A stretch of DNA of 64,000 bases from Brachypodium distachyon (GCF_000005505.3 NC_016133.3:8246001-8310000); one strand, 5' to 3'; counted from the first letter of the stretch, positions 23,669 through 36,132 are shown. Notes: a model not told the origin generated them from the letters alone. Made by a program: numbers and translations.

Positions 23669-24507
23669 CGGTACAAAATTGTACTACATCAGCGACACTT
23701 GCTATGGATCAGGATCAGAGAGAGGTCGCCATCCAGACCGACGACCGTCTCCTCCGGGTCAGGACCTGCTTCACCTCCATTTGTCGCACCGTGCCCCGTC
23801 GCTGCTGCCATGCTGCTCCTGTCGTCGTGCGCCGGCTCTGTCTGCTTCGTCGCCATCGCGCCCCTGCTGTACCGCCGACAAGGCACACCCTTCTCCGCCG
23901 CCGCCCCAGCTCGTCCCTGCTCCGCCGCCCAGCACCCCCCTTCTCCGCAGCGCGACATGCTCCGCCCCTAGCCCACGCCGCTCCACCGTCGCTGGACCCC
24001 TGCTCCGCCCCTGGCCCGCGGGTCTCCGTGTCCGCCACGCCTCCGGCCCACGGGGCTCACCCGTTGTTGCCGCTGCCCTTCGCGGCCACCGGCCCGCAGG
24101 CCCCACGCTGTCTCACCGCTGCTGCACGTCGCGACTGCCGAACGCTGCCGCCCTTTGCGGTCGCCCAGCGCACGCCACCGCCCTTTGCGGCTGCCGCCCT
24201 GCGTGCCCCATGCCACCGACAAGAGCTATCGGGAGGAGGAGATCAGGGGAGGAGGAGAGAGAAGAGATCAGGGGAGGTGGAGGAGAGAGGAGATATGGAG
24301 GAGATATGGAGGAGAAAGAAAGTTGGGAGGAGAATCGGGCGCGCTGTGTCTCTTGATGGCCTTGCACGAATTTCCAACAATGCCGTACCAGAAGACAACG
24401 GACGCCAATTATTAAATTACCCGTACAATACAAATATGTATGTATCTATATAAAAAACGTTTAGATACATGTAATATTTCGACAAGTAATATGGATGGGA
24501 GGCAGTA
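23669..24507. mobile_element. GC-rich block between two half Stowaway elements
   Basis: The left part (23,669-23,712) matches the right half of the 9,680-9,777 type MITE. The right part (24,425-24,507) matches the right half of the inner MITE at 17,355-17,471. Between them lies a ~700-bp very GC-rich block with long overlapping open frames on both strands, Pro/Arg/Ala-rich and without domains, ending in a GGAGGAGA-rich run. The frames look like composition artefacts. The origin of the block is unclear. Confidence 0.4.
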
Positions 24508-24864
24508 TGAAAATCCAACAAACCACGCTTGGTTCTTGCGGTTGAGGGTTTACGGCACTCAAGTTTTTGAGCCATTTGGTCAGATGAATCGAGTTCGTAT
24601 GCACAAGATTTTGAGTGAAAAGTCTTTCAACTTTCCGCCAAAGTAATTGGAACACGGGCTGGCCTTTTGTTGGTTCGCGTTCGCTCTGGCCTCTGGGGCT
24701 CTGCGCGCCGTATCGAGCATCGACCTTCGACCCGACCGTATCTGGCTCTCTCGCCCGGTCGCCCCGCGTTTCGGCCCCACCTCGTTCTTCCCTGGAATCT
24801 AGCCAGCCAGACAGACTTCCGTCCCCCTCTATCGCCGGCGGCGGAGAACCTGCGGCGAGACGAG

Positions 24865-27800
24865 ATGACGGTGGCTGCGGGGGTGGGGTACGCGCTGATC
24901 GCGCTGGGCCCCGCCTTCTCCCTCTTCACCGGCGTCATCGCCAAGAAGCCCTTCCTCGTCCTCACCCTCCTCTCCAGGTCTCCCCCGAAACCCCAATCGT
25001 CTCTTAAACCTCCACTGCTGCGTTTGGATCAAATCGTTTGTTCCGATTTTAGTGTAGCAGTATAGTAGAATTATACGCAGCTTCCCGATTGGCGTAAGAA
25101 ATTCAGCTGAGGCGTTCACGTGGGGATTCGTGAGGATTTCGGTCGCTTCTTGGTTCGCTTGTGCTAGGGTTTGCAGTTCCTTGTGGACCTCTACTCTTTT
25201 TGCCTCGCTGGCCGGTTTGCTGCTTGCAAGATCGATCCGTATGCTGCTTGCAAAAGCTATCTTGTGATGAATGTTGCTGATAATATTCCTCATCATACCT
25301 TGTGTTGGAGTGCAGGATACAGAGTGTATGATTCACAGGATGTACATGAGTACTGTTGGGGCTTCTAGTTCTGACACAACAGGAAACTTATAATGTGATA
25401 AGCAATCTTTTTGGCTGTCTTCCAGAATAAATTGTAGAGAATGTAAAATGTTTTTTAATGAAATTCTAAAAAAATAGTTGATGGCAAAACAAAATTCAAT
25501 CGTCAGATCTGCTGTTACGTTTTCTGGTATCAAGCCACTGCAAGGACTGAATCTGTCTGTTCTCCAAGGAAATTAATTGTTAGAAATCATACGAGGGATA
25601 TTTGCAATATTATATGGGATGTTAGCATATTTGTTATCTGGGATGTTAGTACTGTGGACAGTAGAATGTTTGTTTTTATTCTGTAAACTAACATTACTAC
25701 TTTCATGCCTGTGTGGACATTGCTTGAAGTCTTCATCTATGAAATTTGTTTAGAATAAGAAAATTCTACAGTGGCAGCAAAGCAGTGCGACCATTAAAAT
25801 CTATTCTCCTGTCCGCCTGCAATCATTCACAATATTTCAGTGTGCCCTTTGTTTGGAGATGTAGAATACACAAAAGTCTCAGTAGAATGCCTGGTATTGC
25901 TAACTGGTTAACATACTTCATCAAGAAACTTAAGGCTATATATCTGTGATATGTGATTTGGCATTTTGTAAAACTTCCAATCTGCTTCGTATGGCTTCAT
26001 AAAGCATATCCATGGCTTTTTTAGATCAAAAATATCATTTGAAATCCTGTGTTGAAAAAGGAAACGCTTCATGGAGGTATCTGTATGATCCTAAACAAAA
26101 AGGTTCGTGACTCGGTCATCTGAACAATAGGAATTCAATCACCAAGCAAGTAGTATCATTAAGAAGGTACTGGGGGATTTTGAATCATGTGAGCTTCTTC
26201 GGCTTAGTTTCTATTAGACACAAGATCATGCTCTTACGCTTCTAAATAAGGTCCATTTTAGGACTTCTATATTCATATCCTTCTAATTTTTGCCCAACTT
26301 CTGTGCATTTATTAATTTGAGTAATATTCTCGACTATTTTTGGGTATGTCCTTCAGCAGTGATGCAGCCAGGAGGATGTGCACAGCCAGTAAGGCTACCT
26401 TTTTATAGTGCGATCAGGGTTAGAACTTAGGGAGGTTTTGATCGTATGATGTCTTGCGTGTTTTAATTTATTGGATTAGTTTCCAAAGCAACGGGATTAG
26501 TTATTATTTGGTTCCCAAGATATCGGTTTTGCCTCGGAAGAATCAGAAAGTCCACCGTCTATATTAGCATAAGTATTGTGCAAATCTGGGCGAGCAACAT
26601 AATCTAGAAACCATCACTATCTATGTTGATCTCAGAGCCCTGTTGTAGCAATGAACTTTATCTAGCAGAACGGCAAGTGGCTCACTCCCCATAATCGATA
26701 CCCTATTCCATCCAAACTCAACTGCTTGTGCTATGATTCTTAAGCCCCTAAAATAGAAAGTTCTACTATATGTTCTGTTATAACGATCCAAATGGAAATA
26801 CATTATCATGATTGAAAATGTAATTACTGCCAAATTTATTCGTGCAGCACATTGTTTTGGCTTATAAGTTTGATAGTCATCTCGGGAATATGGAGGGGGT
26901 TTCTTCCTGTAAAATCAGGAGCATGGTGGCCATATGTACTTCTGATCCTTACATCTGTTATGTTTCAAGAAGGCATCCGTCTTGTCTTCTGGAGGCTTTA
27001 CAAGTAGGTAAACCATATAAATTGTTGGAAGTTACTTCCTCTTGTTGGCAATTCATGTTCTTATGTGCCAAAGTGCTTGCAATAGAGGTTATACATTTAT
27101 TTATTTTCCTTATGATATATCATTGTTTCAGGAAAGTGGAAGAGATGTTAGATGCATTTGCCGATAGAATATCTAAACCACGTCTCTCTTTGACAGACAA
27201 GATGCTCATTTCTTTAAGTAAGTTTTTCTGGTAATACATAACTATTGCTGGCTTGTGTTTTGCCCAGGATTTTAACTGGTTATAGACAGCTGCAGATATC
27301 TCTACGATTGTTCTATTTCTTTGAGTGAATGTGTGCATATCATAATTGGAGATGTGCTCAATCATGCCTCCAATTTAAAATGGGCCATGCATTGCAAATA
27401 AAATTCACAGCATTTTATAGTCATCCACTAGATCTTCAGGCGACTGTAATTCATTCCAACTCTAACAACAAGTATTACACAGGCTAATAGTTGCTTGTAG
27501 TATTCTAAATTTTGTAGTCGTGATAGAGCAAGCATAGCTTATTCGGTTCTCCAACATTTAATCTGGAACGACATAACCATGGATCATATTGTTGACTCAA
27601 GTGAATGCTAAATCCAAGGATGTGCATTCACTGATTGATTGATGGGAAACATTTGTTCTTCATTACTCTTCAGGATGTCACGAATTACTACTGCCACAGT
27701 TCTTTGCTCATCTCTATATTTATATGTTTGTGCAGCTGGTGGTTTAGGTCATGGACTCGCTCATGCAGTCTTTTTCTGTCTCAGCCTTTTAACTCCAGCA

Positions 27801-29716
27801 TTTGGTCGAGCCACATTTTATGTCGAAAGGTGCTCCAGGATGCCATTTTTCCTAGTGTCAGGCAAGTCAGAGTTTTCCTTTACTCCCTAATAGTAGACAC
27901 CATGGAATTGAAGAAACTTTCTTTCTAATTGGATGTCTGGTAAACAAATTCCAGGACAACTATTTTGGTTATAACACATTTTATTCTATGTTGTCAACAT
28001 AGTTTGTTTCTCCAAGATCCAATGGTTTTGGCTGCCAAACTGCATTCTCCTGAATTTGTTTTCCTTTGCTAAACCATATGTACTATTTGCAGCCATCATT
28101 TCACTTGGATTCTTGCTCATCCATACTTTCTCGATGATTATTGCTTTTAATGGATATGGAGAGAGAAAGAAAAGTGACCAGATCTTTGTCCCAGTGGTTC
28201 ATTTGATTGCTGCTGTAATGGTAAGAACTGGGTCTTAGATTGTTTTTGTTGGATTAAAATTCTCGCTGTCTCTTACAACTGGCCTGACAATGCTTGAACA
28301 TATTTATGTTTGTTCTTTGCTTTAATGATCATGTCTATTGCATTGGTCATTTTCATCTGACCCCAATACATTGATGTAAAGAGGTCTTTGGTAAACTTTA
28401 CCCCTTATATTGGGTCCATCCATTTACTCTTCACTAGTATAAACTGTTGTCTACTGAAATGTGGAAGATTTATCAATGGAAGTTGAATGCAGAATACCAT
28501 AGGGTTGTTCAAAAACAAGTTCAGTTTTGCAAAAAATGTAGTCTCAGGTTCCTTCAAGATACTGTTATTATTGAACTGAAATTTCTTTCCATGTAGCTAA
28601 TTGCTTGTGTGTTGCTACAGAAGTTCTTCTATTACATGAGTTCTGTAAACACTTCTGCCATCAAGGTTTCTAATTTTGTGCGAAATAGAATATTATCTCA
28701 AAATACACATCAATTGATAGTGATGCATATGCCTACTACATAGAATGTATGATCATTGCTCTTAGCAACTTAACAGGTAGTCTAAGTGAGGGTGAACAGA
28801 TTGCCACCAACTCAGATCTTTATAATGCTCCTTCCGTGTCATATTAAGTGACTCAAATTTGCCCAAATATGGATGTATCTATACCTAAAAAGCGTCTAGA
28901 TACATGTAATATTTGGGCACTTAATATGGGACGGATGGAGTAGTATAATATAATTTGTTGGCAACTTAAGAGGTAATTTGTTGAGGGTAAACGAATCTTC
29001 ACCAACTCCGATCTTTATAAGGGTAAAGAAAATCTGATCAAATGTACAGAAGCATTGATTGAGCAAACATTGAATATTTGCTGTTTTCTGTAATTTTGAC
29101 ACCTATAGACTACTAATTCTGTGTGGTTTTGAAGTAATTTCATATTGCACGGATGACTGAACAATTGAAATATTTTCACCTATTATGATTTTCATCTATA
29201 TCACTTCATCGAGTTAAGGTAATAATAGTATGTATACCTCAACCATGTAGTCCTTCCTTTTCTTTTTAGGGCGTAATTTGTTTCAGTAAGACAAGCCTTT
29301 GAGCGACAATTACTTCGTAAATATATGATTTATTTGATACAACATCACAATCATTAATGAGTACTTTTTTAATACCAATGTAATGACATTAATTCTATCT
29401 CATATAAATTGCATCCTAATGATGTAATTTTTGGTCAAAGGCTTGTCTTAATGAAACAAACTACACCCTATAAAAAGAAAGAATTCTACCATATGTTGTT
29501 GCTTTTGATAAATCAGATTCAAACTATGCATTGCTGGATTTATGCCTAACCTATTGTGTGATTTGCTCATTTCAGACACTAATTAACCTTGCGCCAGGAG
29601 GCTGTCTCATTGGTACGCCTTTGTTATGCGTCATGGCTGCGGTTACCTTACAGTACTCATGGCGAATGGTAGAGCAGAGACTAACTGAGCAGCAGCATCG
29701 TCAGTTTAACAGCTAG
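24865..29716 (+). CDS. APH1: Gamma-secretase subunit APH1-like protein
   Basis: Exons 24865-24977, 26848-27003, 27132-27217, 27736-27861, 28093-28220 and 29576-29716 give 249 residues in phase. APH1 is the multi-pass scaffold subunit of the presenilin (gamma-secretase) intramembrane protease in endomembranes. The N-terminus is [20 protein letters not shown]. Further family blocks are [31 protein letters not shown], the helix-packing [47 protein letters not shown] and [11 protein letters not shown]. The conserved intramembrane His in LGHGLAHAV and LIHTFSM are present. Length matches plant APH1. Exon 4 ends at a GC rather than GT donor (G|GCAAGT at 27,861). The long first intron (1.9 kb) has no recognised repeat. 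Confidence 0.95.
24978..26847 (+). other. APH1 first intron
   Basis: 1.87 kb of T-rich intron sequence. Small frames in it have no recognisable product and I see no MITE ends. Confidence 0.6.
28764..29021. repeat. ~62-bp direct repeat around a Stowaway MITE
   Basis: The copy at 28,764-28,825 (AGCAACTTAACAGGTAG ... CAGATCTTTATAA) is repeated at 28,960-29,021 (GGCAACTTAAGAGGTAA ... CCGATCTTTATAA) with roughly three-quarters identity by eye. A MITE lies between them. In APH1 intron 5. Confidence 0.75.
28826..28943. mobile_element. Stowaway MITE in APH1 intron 5
   Basis: The left end CTCCTTCCGTGTCATATTAA pairs with TTAATATGGGACGGATGGAG on the right. Body has TGGATGTATCTATACC and TCTAGATACATGTAATATTT. 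Confidence 0.85.
29269..29469. mobile_element. MITE with ~40-bp inverted ends in APH1 intron 5
   Basis: Left GGGCGTAATTTGTTTCAGTA and right (inverted) GGGTGTAGTTTGTTTCATTA, both followed by AGACAAGCCTTTGA. About 200 bp, AT-rich core, flanked by TA. Different family from the CTCCCTCC elements. Confidence 0.7.
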
Positions 29717-30052
29717 CGTTTGCCCTATGCTCGTTGCATGAAATTTCATCTTGTAGGCTTGTCTGTATGTTGTTCTTTTGCTAGGACAACAGTGCGTAGA
29801 TTTAGTGATTATGCTACTAGCGTGCTAAGATTATTAAAACAATGTTCACGGTGAGCCCGTGCCTTTCTGTTGGGTTGCTCCTGGTACTTCTACTGTGATG
29901 ATCTTATTGTTATATGGATAGGTGCAAAGTTTCATCGCTCAGTTACTTTGCACTCTTGATGAATATTCTCATCCACAAGTACTTGCACTTAGTGACTACC
30001 CCGGCTATCATTATAACTTAAACCATTGCGCTACCAACTTGATTTGGTTAAA
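29717..30052 (+). other. 3' region of APH1
   Basis: Probable 3' untranslated sequence after the TAG at 29,714. Nothing else recognised. Confidence 0.4.
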
Positions 30053-31313
30053 GGGAAATATCCAGTGAAAACTCTCTTTGGGTGCAAACTTGCAAACTTT
30101 CGTCTTAGGCCATCCGATCTAAAACGTACCGTCCAGATGAGAGGTGGGAATGAAACCCATCACTTAAACACGATTTTTTTAGAAAACCCCCTGCCAAGCC
30201 CAGCTTTAGCGCGATACAGGGAGAGAAAACGATTCACAAGTCCCTGTTCCCGACTTCCTGTTCCCTGCCGATGTGGCGAGTGGCGACCTGGATATCATTG
30301 ACGCCGGCGACCCTGCCCTCTCCTTGCAACGGCGACCATCGAACCAGCCCTCTCCTCGCTAGGGAAGCCGGAGACCCGGCCCTCTACTCTTGACGGTGGC
30401 CGGTGCCCAACCCGAAACCCCTCTCCTCGGCCGCCTCACACCGCTCCTCTTGCGAGGGTAAATCCGAGGCCACAGCCTTGCGGCGGCATAGCAGCCGCGC
30501 GGGCGGCGGCGTTGCACCACGCAGTACCCAAGGAGGCGCTGGAACCCTGCTGCAGCCACCGCGACCTGGCGCCGCCCCGACCCCACGGCCGGGCGCGACG
30601 GCAATCTCCTCGACGTTGCTTGCCTGGCGGCTGCGGCGCTGCGAAGGTCACCTTGTCGCCTGCCGTGGGCTGTATGGCCTGAATTTCTACGGCTGGTTGG
30701 TTTCTGAAGCTGCGAGCTGCTGTGTTGCTGGAGCCATCCAAATTGATCGGGGAAGGATGTGTTTCTGCATCATGAGTTGCTCCCTCGTTGCAATCGTGGG
30801 TTTGTAAAACCAAATCACAACTATGCACGGCAGGGGACAAAGAATCAGCGGCAAGGTTGCTTATGACGGTCAGACAATGGTGTGTGCTCAGAAGGGCGGG
30901 TCACGGCCGGCAGAGAACGGGCCGGGGCATCACGGATTCATGGCCATCGACAGAGCACGTGGCGGCGGAGCGCCTGGAATAACAGTCCGCGGAGGAGTGC
31001 TGGACGGTCAGACGGGGCAATTAGATGTTTAGGAACAACCCTGCAGTCGGGAGGAAGGCCAACACCAGCTACCGGAACAACATCGATGCTCCATCAGCGG
31101 GCAGCAAAGAAACCATTAGACGGCGAAGAAACGAACCGTTTTTTCTTTTTACATAAAATGAAGCGTTAGGAAGCGGGGGGTTTCTGAAAAATTGCGTCTA
31201 AGTGATGGGTTTCATTCCCACCTCTCATCTGGACGGTACGTTTTAGATCGGATGGCTTAGGCCGAAAGTTTGCAAGTTTGCACCTAAATAGAGTTTTCAC
31301 TGGATATTTTCCC
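30053..31313. mobile_element. Mutator-like element with long TIRs
   Basis: About 140 bp at each end are near-identical inverted copies. Ends are GGGAAATATCCAGTGAAAAC and the inverted GGGAAAATATCCAGTGAAAA, and the inner word GATCTAAAACGTACCGTCCA is mirrored at 31,228-31,250. Flanks TGGTTAAA and TTGTTAAA are a probable 8-9 bp target duplication with one change. The core is GC-rich with open frames on both strands (for example 30,403-30,807 plus) but shows no transposase. This fits a non-autonomous MULE, possibly carrying host gene pieces. Confidence 0.8.
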
Positions 31314-31346
31314 TTGTTAAAAGTGACAATTATTCAGTAACTTAGG

Positions 31347-31375
31347 TATTTATTTATTTATTTATTTATTTATTT
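31347..31375. repeat. (TATT)n microsatellite
   Basis: About seven TATT units in a row, 34 bp after the Mutator-like element. Confidence 0.95.
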
Positions 31376-31450
31376 TCTTCCATCCGGAATGATGTTGCAA
31401 TATACCTCCTGTGCTTTGGATGTGGATTCCCAAATGGTGGCTCTCTTCTA

Positions 31451-32157
31451 GAGTTAAGTTCATATAACCCTTGAACTATGAGGGTGGGACTACTTTACCC
31501 CATAACTTCAAAACCGGTTATTTAACCTCCCTGAAATTCGACAAATCACCACTTGAGACCACATCGAGCTGTTTTTGGGGTGGTTTTGCTGTCTTGGCGG
31601 CTGGGAAATGTCACACTGTCTGATTTAGGGCGGTAATTAGTTTGAGCATGATCTATATATAACAAAACGTCATCATTTCAGTTGCATCTCAAAACGTGAA
31701 ACTTCAAAGAGCATGAATTTGATCATGCTTAACACAATGTAGAAATAGCATACACTTGTCCAAAAGCTAAGATAGCTTGAACACGAGCATGCTTAACATA
31801 TCAAAATATCTAAATTAGCCAGACACTATTAACCCTCGTGATGAGAGCGAGCTTCTCCTGTTGTCTAATTTCAGCTCTGAGGATGAACCCTAGTTTTCGG
31901 AATGAAAAAGGAAGGAAATAAAAGGGAAATGGAAAATGAGGAAGATCTGAAAAAGTTGACGGGGCTTTCCCCGGCTAGACCAACTGATCTCCGCGCTAAA
32001 ATTGACATTATGACATTTGTCAGTCGCCATGTCAGCAAAACGCCGGGGTGATTTGTCTGGTTTTGTGAAATTCAAGGGGTTAAGTAATCGGTTTTGAAGT
32101 GCACAGAGTAAAAGTAGTTCCACCCTCGTGGTTCAGGGGGTTATATGGACTTAACTC
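31451..32157. mobile_element. Mutator-superfamily MITE (707 bp) with 9-bp TSD
   Basis: Inverted ends of ~80 bp start GAGTTAAGTTCATATAACCC on the left and GAGTTAAGTCCATATAACCC on the right strand. The flanks TCTCTTCTA (31,442-31,450) and TCTCTTGTA (32,158-32,166) are a 9-bp target duplication with one mismatch, the Mutator signature. The core has no transposase. Confidence 0.85.
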
Positions 32158-33091
32158 TCTCTTGTAATGCTATATTTTTATTTTATTTTGCGGAACCTAC
32201 CTCCAAAACGTGAAGTAAATACCAGCCCTCCTACTAAAAATACAACAATCCAAGTAGGTCTAGCTAATTGCCTAGGTTTATCTTCACTACATGATGTCCA
32301 TTTGTGTAGGCAGAAAAACTGCCGGCAAAAGTGACCTACGCCGACAGTTGAGGCTGCTTGCTATATTGCTGACGGGAAAGTTCCTTGGATCAAAGTCTAG
32401 TCTTTTGTGGATTCAATTGTTAGATTGCTTTAAAAAAATAGTATTGCCATTAATTTAGGAATAAGTGATTACAAATCTGAAGGATGCAAAAAATTACAAA
32501 AAGGCCCTTTGTAACACAAGGGCTATCCAACCACTCATGGAGGGGACACGTGTAAGGCCATGTGTTCTTGCTCCCTCTTGTAGTTAAAGAATATCTTGAA
32601 CAAGCATGGACGCTCCAACTGATGCACTCACTGACTCACATAATTCAACAAATGGAGTGACTGTGCTCTTCCGCCCTAATTACAACACACATGCTGTCAG
32701 GCAAACAGGTTTAGGAAGATCTACGAAGTGCATGCTGCAGTGTAAAGCTAGCTTGGGAAACTGAGTTATCACGAGCAAGAAATATTTCCAGGAGAACAAT
32801 TAGTAGGGAACAAAATCTGTTACTGGCTGACCATAAGAATGATATATGAGCGCAACTGAAATCCTCCAAGCACTCCACAAAAAAAAGATTAAAAAAAAAA
32901 TCCTCCAAGCAGGAGCAGCTAGCACACAATTGGATGATTTATTATACAGACTGTATGTAGGAGTAAGTACTTTTACAAAAGCAAATATCAGCGGTTAACA
33001 TAATCAAGCACACAGCCACAACAGTAAATAGATAAGCAAAGCAGCACACAGACTTTAGCACGTACGAGCTACACATGCATAATCGCAAGAT
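32158..33091. other. Intergenic, no gene seen
   Basis: Ordinary sequence; the last ~100 bp are the likely 3' untranslated end of the minus-strand nodulin-related gene. Confidence 0.4.
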
Positions 33092-33493
33092 CTACTTCAT
33101 GAAGCCCTGAGCCATCTTGAACAGACCGCCGCCGCTCTCCTCCGCTTCAGGCTTCGGTGCAGGCTCCTTGGGCGCCTCCTCCTCCGCTTCCGGCTTCGGC
33201 GGCGCATCGACGGCAGCAGCTGGAGGTGCCGCGGCGTCGGTAGGCTTCTCCTCGGTGCCGCCGGCGCTGTACTGCTTCAGGTACACCTCGGCCTTCTCCA
33301 TGTACTGCCCCACCGGCTTGTCCTCCAGCTTGGCGTAGGCGGAGGCGGAGTCCAGGATCTCCGCAGAGGCGCCCGCGACCTTCTTCTTGTCCACGTTCTC
33401 CACGCTCTTCTCCTGGAACGCAGACATGGCGGACTCCGCCACCAACTTGCCGCTCGACATCAGGTCACCGGATGACTTCTTGAAATTCTCCAT
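33092..33493 (-). CDS. NRP1: Nodulin-related protein 1-like
   Basis: A single-exon, 133-residue protein. The N-terminal two thirds carry the family pattern: SSGDLMSSGKLVAESAMSAF, then KKKVAGASAEILDSASAYAKL and GQYMEKAEVYLKQY. These are amphipathic helices rather than membrane segments. The C-terminal third is a Pro/Glu/Ala-rich linker (EEEAPKEPAPKPEAEE) ending in GGGLFKMAQGFMK. In Arabidopsis, NRP1 is linked to heat and ABA responses; the biochemical role is unclear. Stands alone, with a TATA box 50 bp before the ATG. Confidence 0.88.
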   Translation of the reverse strand: MENFKKSSGDLMSSGKLVAESAMSAFQEKSVENVDKKKVAGASAEILDSASAYAKLEDKPVGQYMEKAEVYLKQYSAGGTEEKPTDAAAPPAAAVDAPPKPEAEEEAPKEPAPKPEAEESGGGLFKMAQGFMK

Positions 33494-33542
33494 GGAAGAA
33501 GTTTGGATGTAGATGCTGTGGAAGTGTGTATGGTGTTGCCAT

Positions 33543-33549
33543 CTTTATA
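33543..33549 (-). promoter_or_regulatory. TATA box of the nodulin-related gene
   Basis: On the minus strand this reads TATAAAG, 50 bp upstream of the start codon at 33,493. The leader would be very short. Confidence 0.6.
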
Positions 33550-34596
33550 CGCGGAGGCCGGGAAATCTAGATGGGGATGGACAACAGTAGAGAAAGCTAC
33601 TTCTGTGGTCCAGTTCGGAAATGGGGAAGGAAATATCTCCACCTCATAAAGACAGTTGGACAGATCGATGAAAGCTACGAGAAAATGCAACTCCAAAACT
33701 GCGCCTATGAAAAAAAAAAATGCTTGGTCCTTGTGTTGCCAGCAAAGTCTAGAAATAATCTCTCGATCCAACCGCACACATTTGGTCTCTCAATTAGTAA
33801 AATTGCTTCAAGTTTTTTGAAACTTCTTTTACTGTTTTTTTTACTACACCTGACATGATTTTTTTCACATCGGCTACCACGATGCACATTGAATGGACCA
33901 ATGTGTATTGGTTTGACCATTTCTGGGAGAAACCTAACGCCATTGTGACATCTCATGTGAAAAATTCTAAGGGAAAGCATGTCACATAAAGGCAAAACCA
34001 GTCAAAACCATTAAAATACGGGAGAGTAACCAAAAGTATCCTGTTTTATAAATTGAGTCACCAAATGTATAAAATTTCGAGTCCAGGAACCATTTCTAAA
34101 CTTTTTTGCCAATTGAGGGAAAGATATTAACATATCCAGAATTTACATTGTGGGTATGCAACTTTTCTTCTTAAAAAAATGGAACTTGATATGTTAATTT
34201 CCAAAGAAAAAAAAGTGTGTCGTTGCATACACTTTTAGTTGTTTTAGAAAAACTATATTGTTCATGTTTTATGCATGTAAATGAACATATTGTTTTATGA
34301 AGCGTGTAAATGAGCACATATTTTTTTAGCGAGTTGTAGTTCCCAGATTACACTTCATCTCCTACCATGTAAATACAAAATAAGAAAACATATCCAAAAT
34401 TAGTTACATTGTGGGATAGAGCTTCAAGTGCAAATTTTAGAAGAATAGCATGTCAATCTGAGTGGTGTTGTACAAAAATAGCATACACTTTTAGTTGTTG
34501 TTTTACACTGACTCTGGGTGTTTGGCTCTTAATTAGATTCATTGATTTCAGTGAAAAAATAAAGAACTATCTTTTTTATGTATGTATAAAATCATA
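33550..34596. other. Intergenic, no gene seen
   Basis: AT-rich. The word GTTGCATACACTTTTAGTTGTT near 34,212 recurs in variant form (AGCATACACTTTTAGTTGTT) near 34,479, hinting at an old duplication, but no element ends are clear. Confidence 0.4.
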
Positions 34597-34724
34597 TACT
34601 CCCTCCGCCCAACAAAAGATGTCTCAAGTTTGTCAAAATTTGGATGTATCTAGACATGACTTAGTATATAGATGCATTCAAATTTAGTCAAAGTCGAGAC
34701 ATCCTTTGTTGGATGGAGGGATTA
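34597..34724. mobile_element. Stowaway MITE
   Basis: TACTCCCTCCGCCCAACAAA at the left pairs with TTTGTTGGATGGAGGGATTA at the right. Same subfamily as 7,443-7,570 (shared TAGACATGACTTAGTATA). Confidence 0.9.
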
Positions 34725-34773
34725 TTTTAAGTTTCAATTAAAAAAACATCCCACATGTACCTGCATAGTTTAC

Positions 34774-34890
34774 TACTCCCTCCGATCCTAAGTTGTTGTC
34801 GAAATATTCCATGTATCTAGACACTTTTTAAGAATAGATACATCTATATTTAGGCAAATTTGAGTCAAGAATTTAGGATCAGAGTGAGTA
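34774..34890. mobile_element. Stowaway MITE
   Basis: TACTCCCTCCGATCCTAAGT pairs with AATTTAGGATCAGAGTGAGTA. Only 50 bp from the previous MITE. Confidence 0.85.
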
Positions 34891-35779
34891 CAAATTTGTA
34901 AAAATTTATTTGTGGACTACATGAAAAAGACATGTGTGGAACGAAAACATTTTTTCATGATTTTTTTTTTGTTTTCTGATTTATTTATTTTAACCACGGT
35001 CCACAAAAATGCATTTTCTGTTATAAAAAGATTATATTGTTGGTTACCATTGGCCTAATCATGTGTATCCTTCCATAGAAACATAAACAGTTTGCTCGGT
35101 TACAGCCCTCTCGGAATGTACCTCGCTCCTGAAGTTGAAGGAATTGTGTGTTTACTCCTTCCTTATGATCCCATCTTGCAAAAATCTAGGGTAAACACGA
35201 AAGGACAGAAGAAAAAGTGACTGAGGCTGATAGCCATCGGCACTACTCCGTGTCAACAAATCTGAGCACATGATCCTTTTTCAGGTAAAGGCATGCATCA
35301 GATATGGAGAATCAGCTAAAGGGGGCAATAATTGCTAGCGAATTTACAGAAAGAAGCAAGTGGCTAATGGGAGCGCAGATGCCCGTCTATAGGCAGGGAA
35401 AGTGATGGCAATGCAACCAAACCTGCTTAGCAGGGAAGACGGGACCGTACCGTCGGCGGAGGCTGCCGACACTCGTTAATGGTCGAAACGGCGACATGTG
35501 ACGTGCGAAAACTCGTTTGCGCCATATACCCAGTCCGCTATTCCTTCTTTTAGAAGGTACTTTATTTTACAAAATTGAGCCTAGCTGCTTTAAACTTCAG
35601 CCAAAGAAAGTCGTATTTTAATTTTATTTTATTTTGGGTCTACGTCGTTCGCGCTGAGTTCGGCTATATTAGCACCATATAACTTCTGCATTGTAAGATT
35701 TGAAGCTCAGCCTTACACATCTTGGTGGGGATCGGAGAAGAGATTCTGCCATGTCCCGACCAGATTTTGAACTCCGTGG
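34891..35779. other. Intergenic, no gene seen
   Basis: AT-rich, then plain sequence. No supported frame. Confidence 0.4.
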
Positions 35780-36132
35780 TTAGGGCATCTCCAAGGAAAC
35801 CCCTCAAGTTCTCCCCATTTGTTCAAATCTGTCCATAAAAGGTTCATGCACAAAATACAAAACCCAAGACAATCTACATTTGTCCAAAAATGGTCCACAC
35901 CCTTCATTTCTTCTCCAAAATTGGGAAGAGTACGAGGAGTCCTCATTTATACAAAACTCATCCAAATTATGTCCACTTGTTTTTTTGGTCCACATGTCAA
36001 AAACTCATGAAAAGATAAATGGATGTTTATCATTGCACAACTTGAAATTTTGTTCACCCCATTTGTCTATCTGAGAAGTCAAATGGACAAACGGAGAAGA
36101 CAAATGAAGGCTCGCCCTTAGGGATGCCTTAA
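35780..36132. mobile_element. Possible ~350-bp MITE
   Basis: Short inverted ends: TTAGGGCATCTCCAAGG on the left and CTTAAGGCATCCCTAAGG read from the right. The core is unremarkable. Family and exact ends are uncertain. Confidence 0.4.

Noticed and set aside
23679..24453. Open frames of 225 and 249 codons
   Set aside because: The block is extremely GC-rich, frames are open on both strands at once, and the products are low-complexity.
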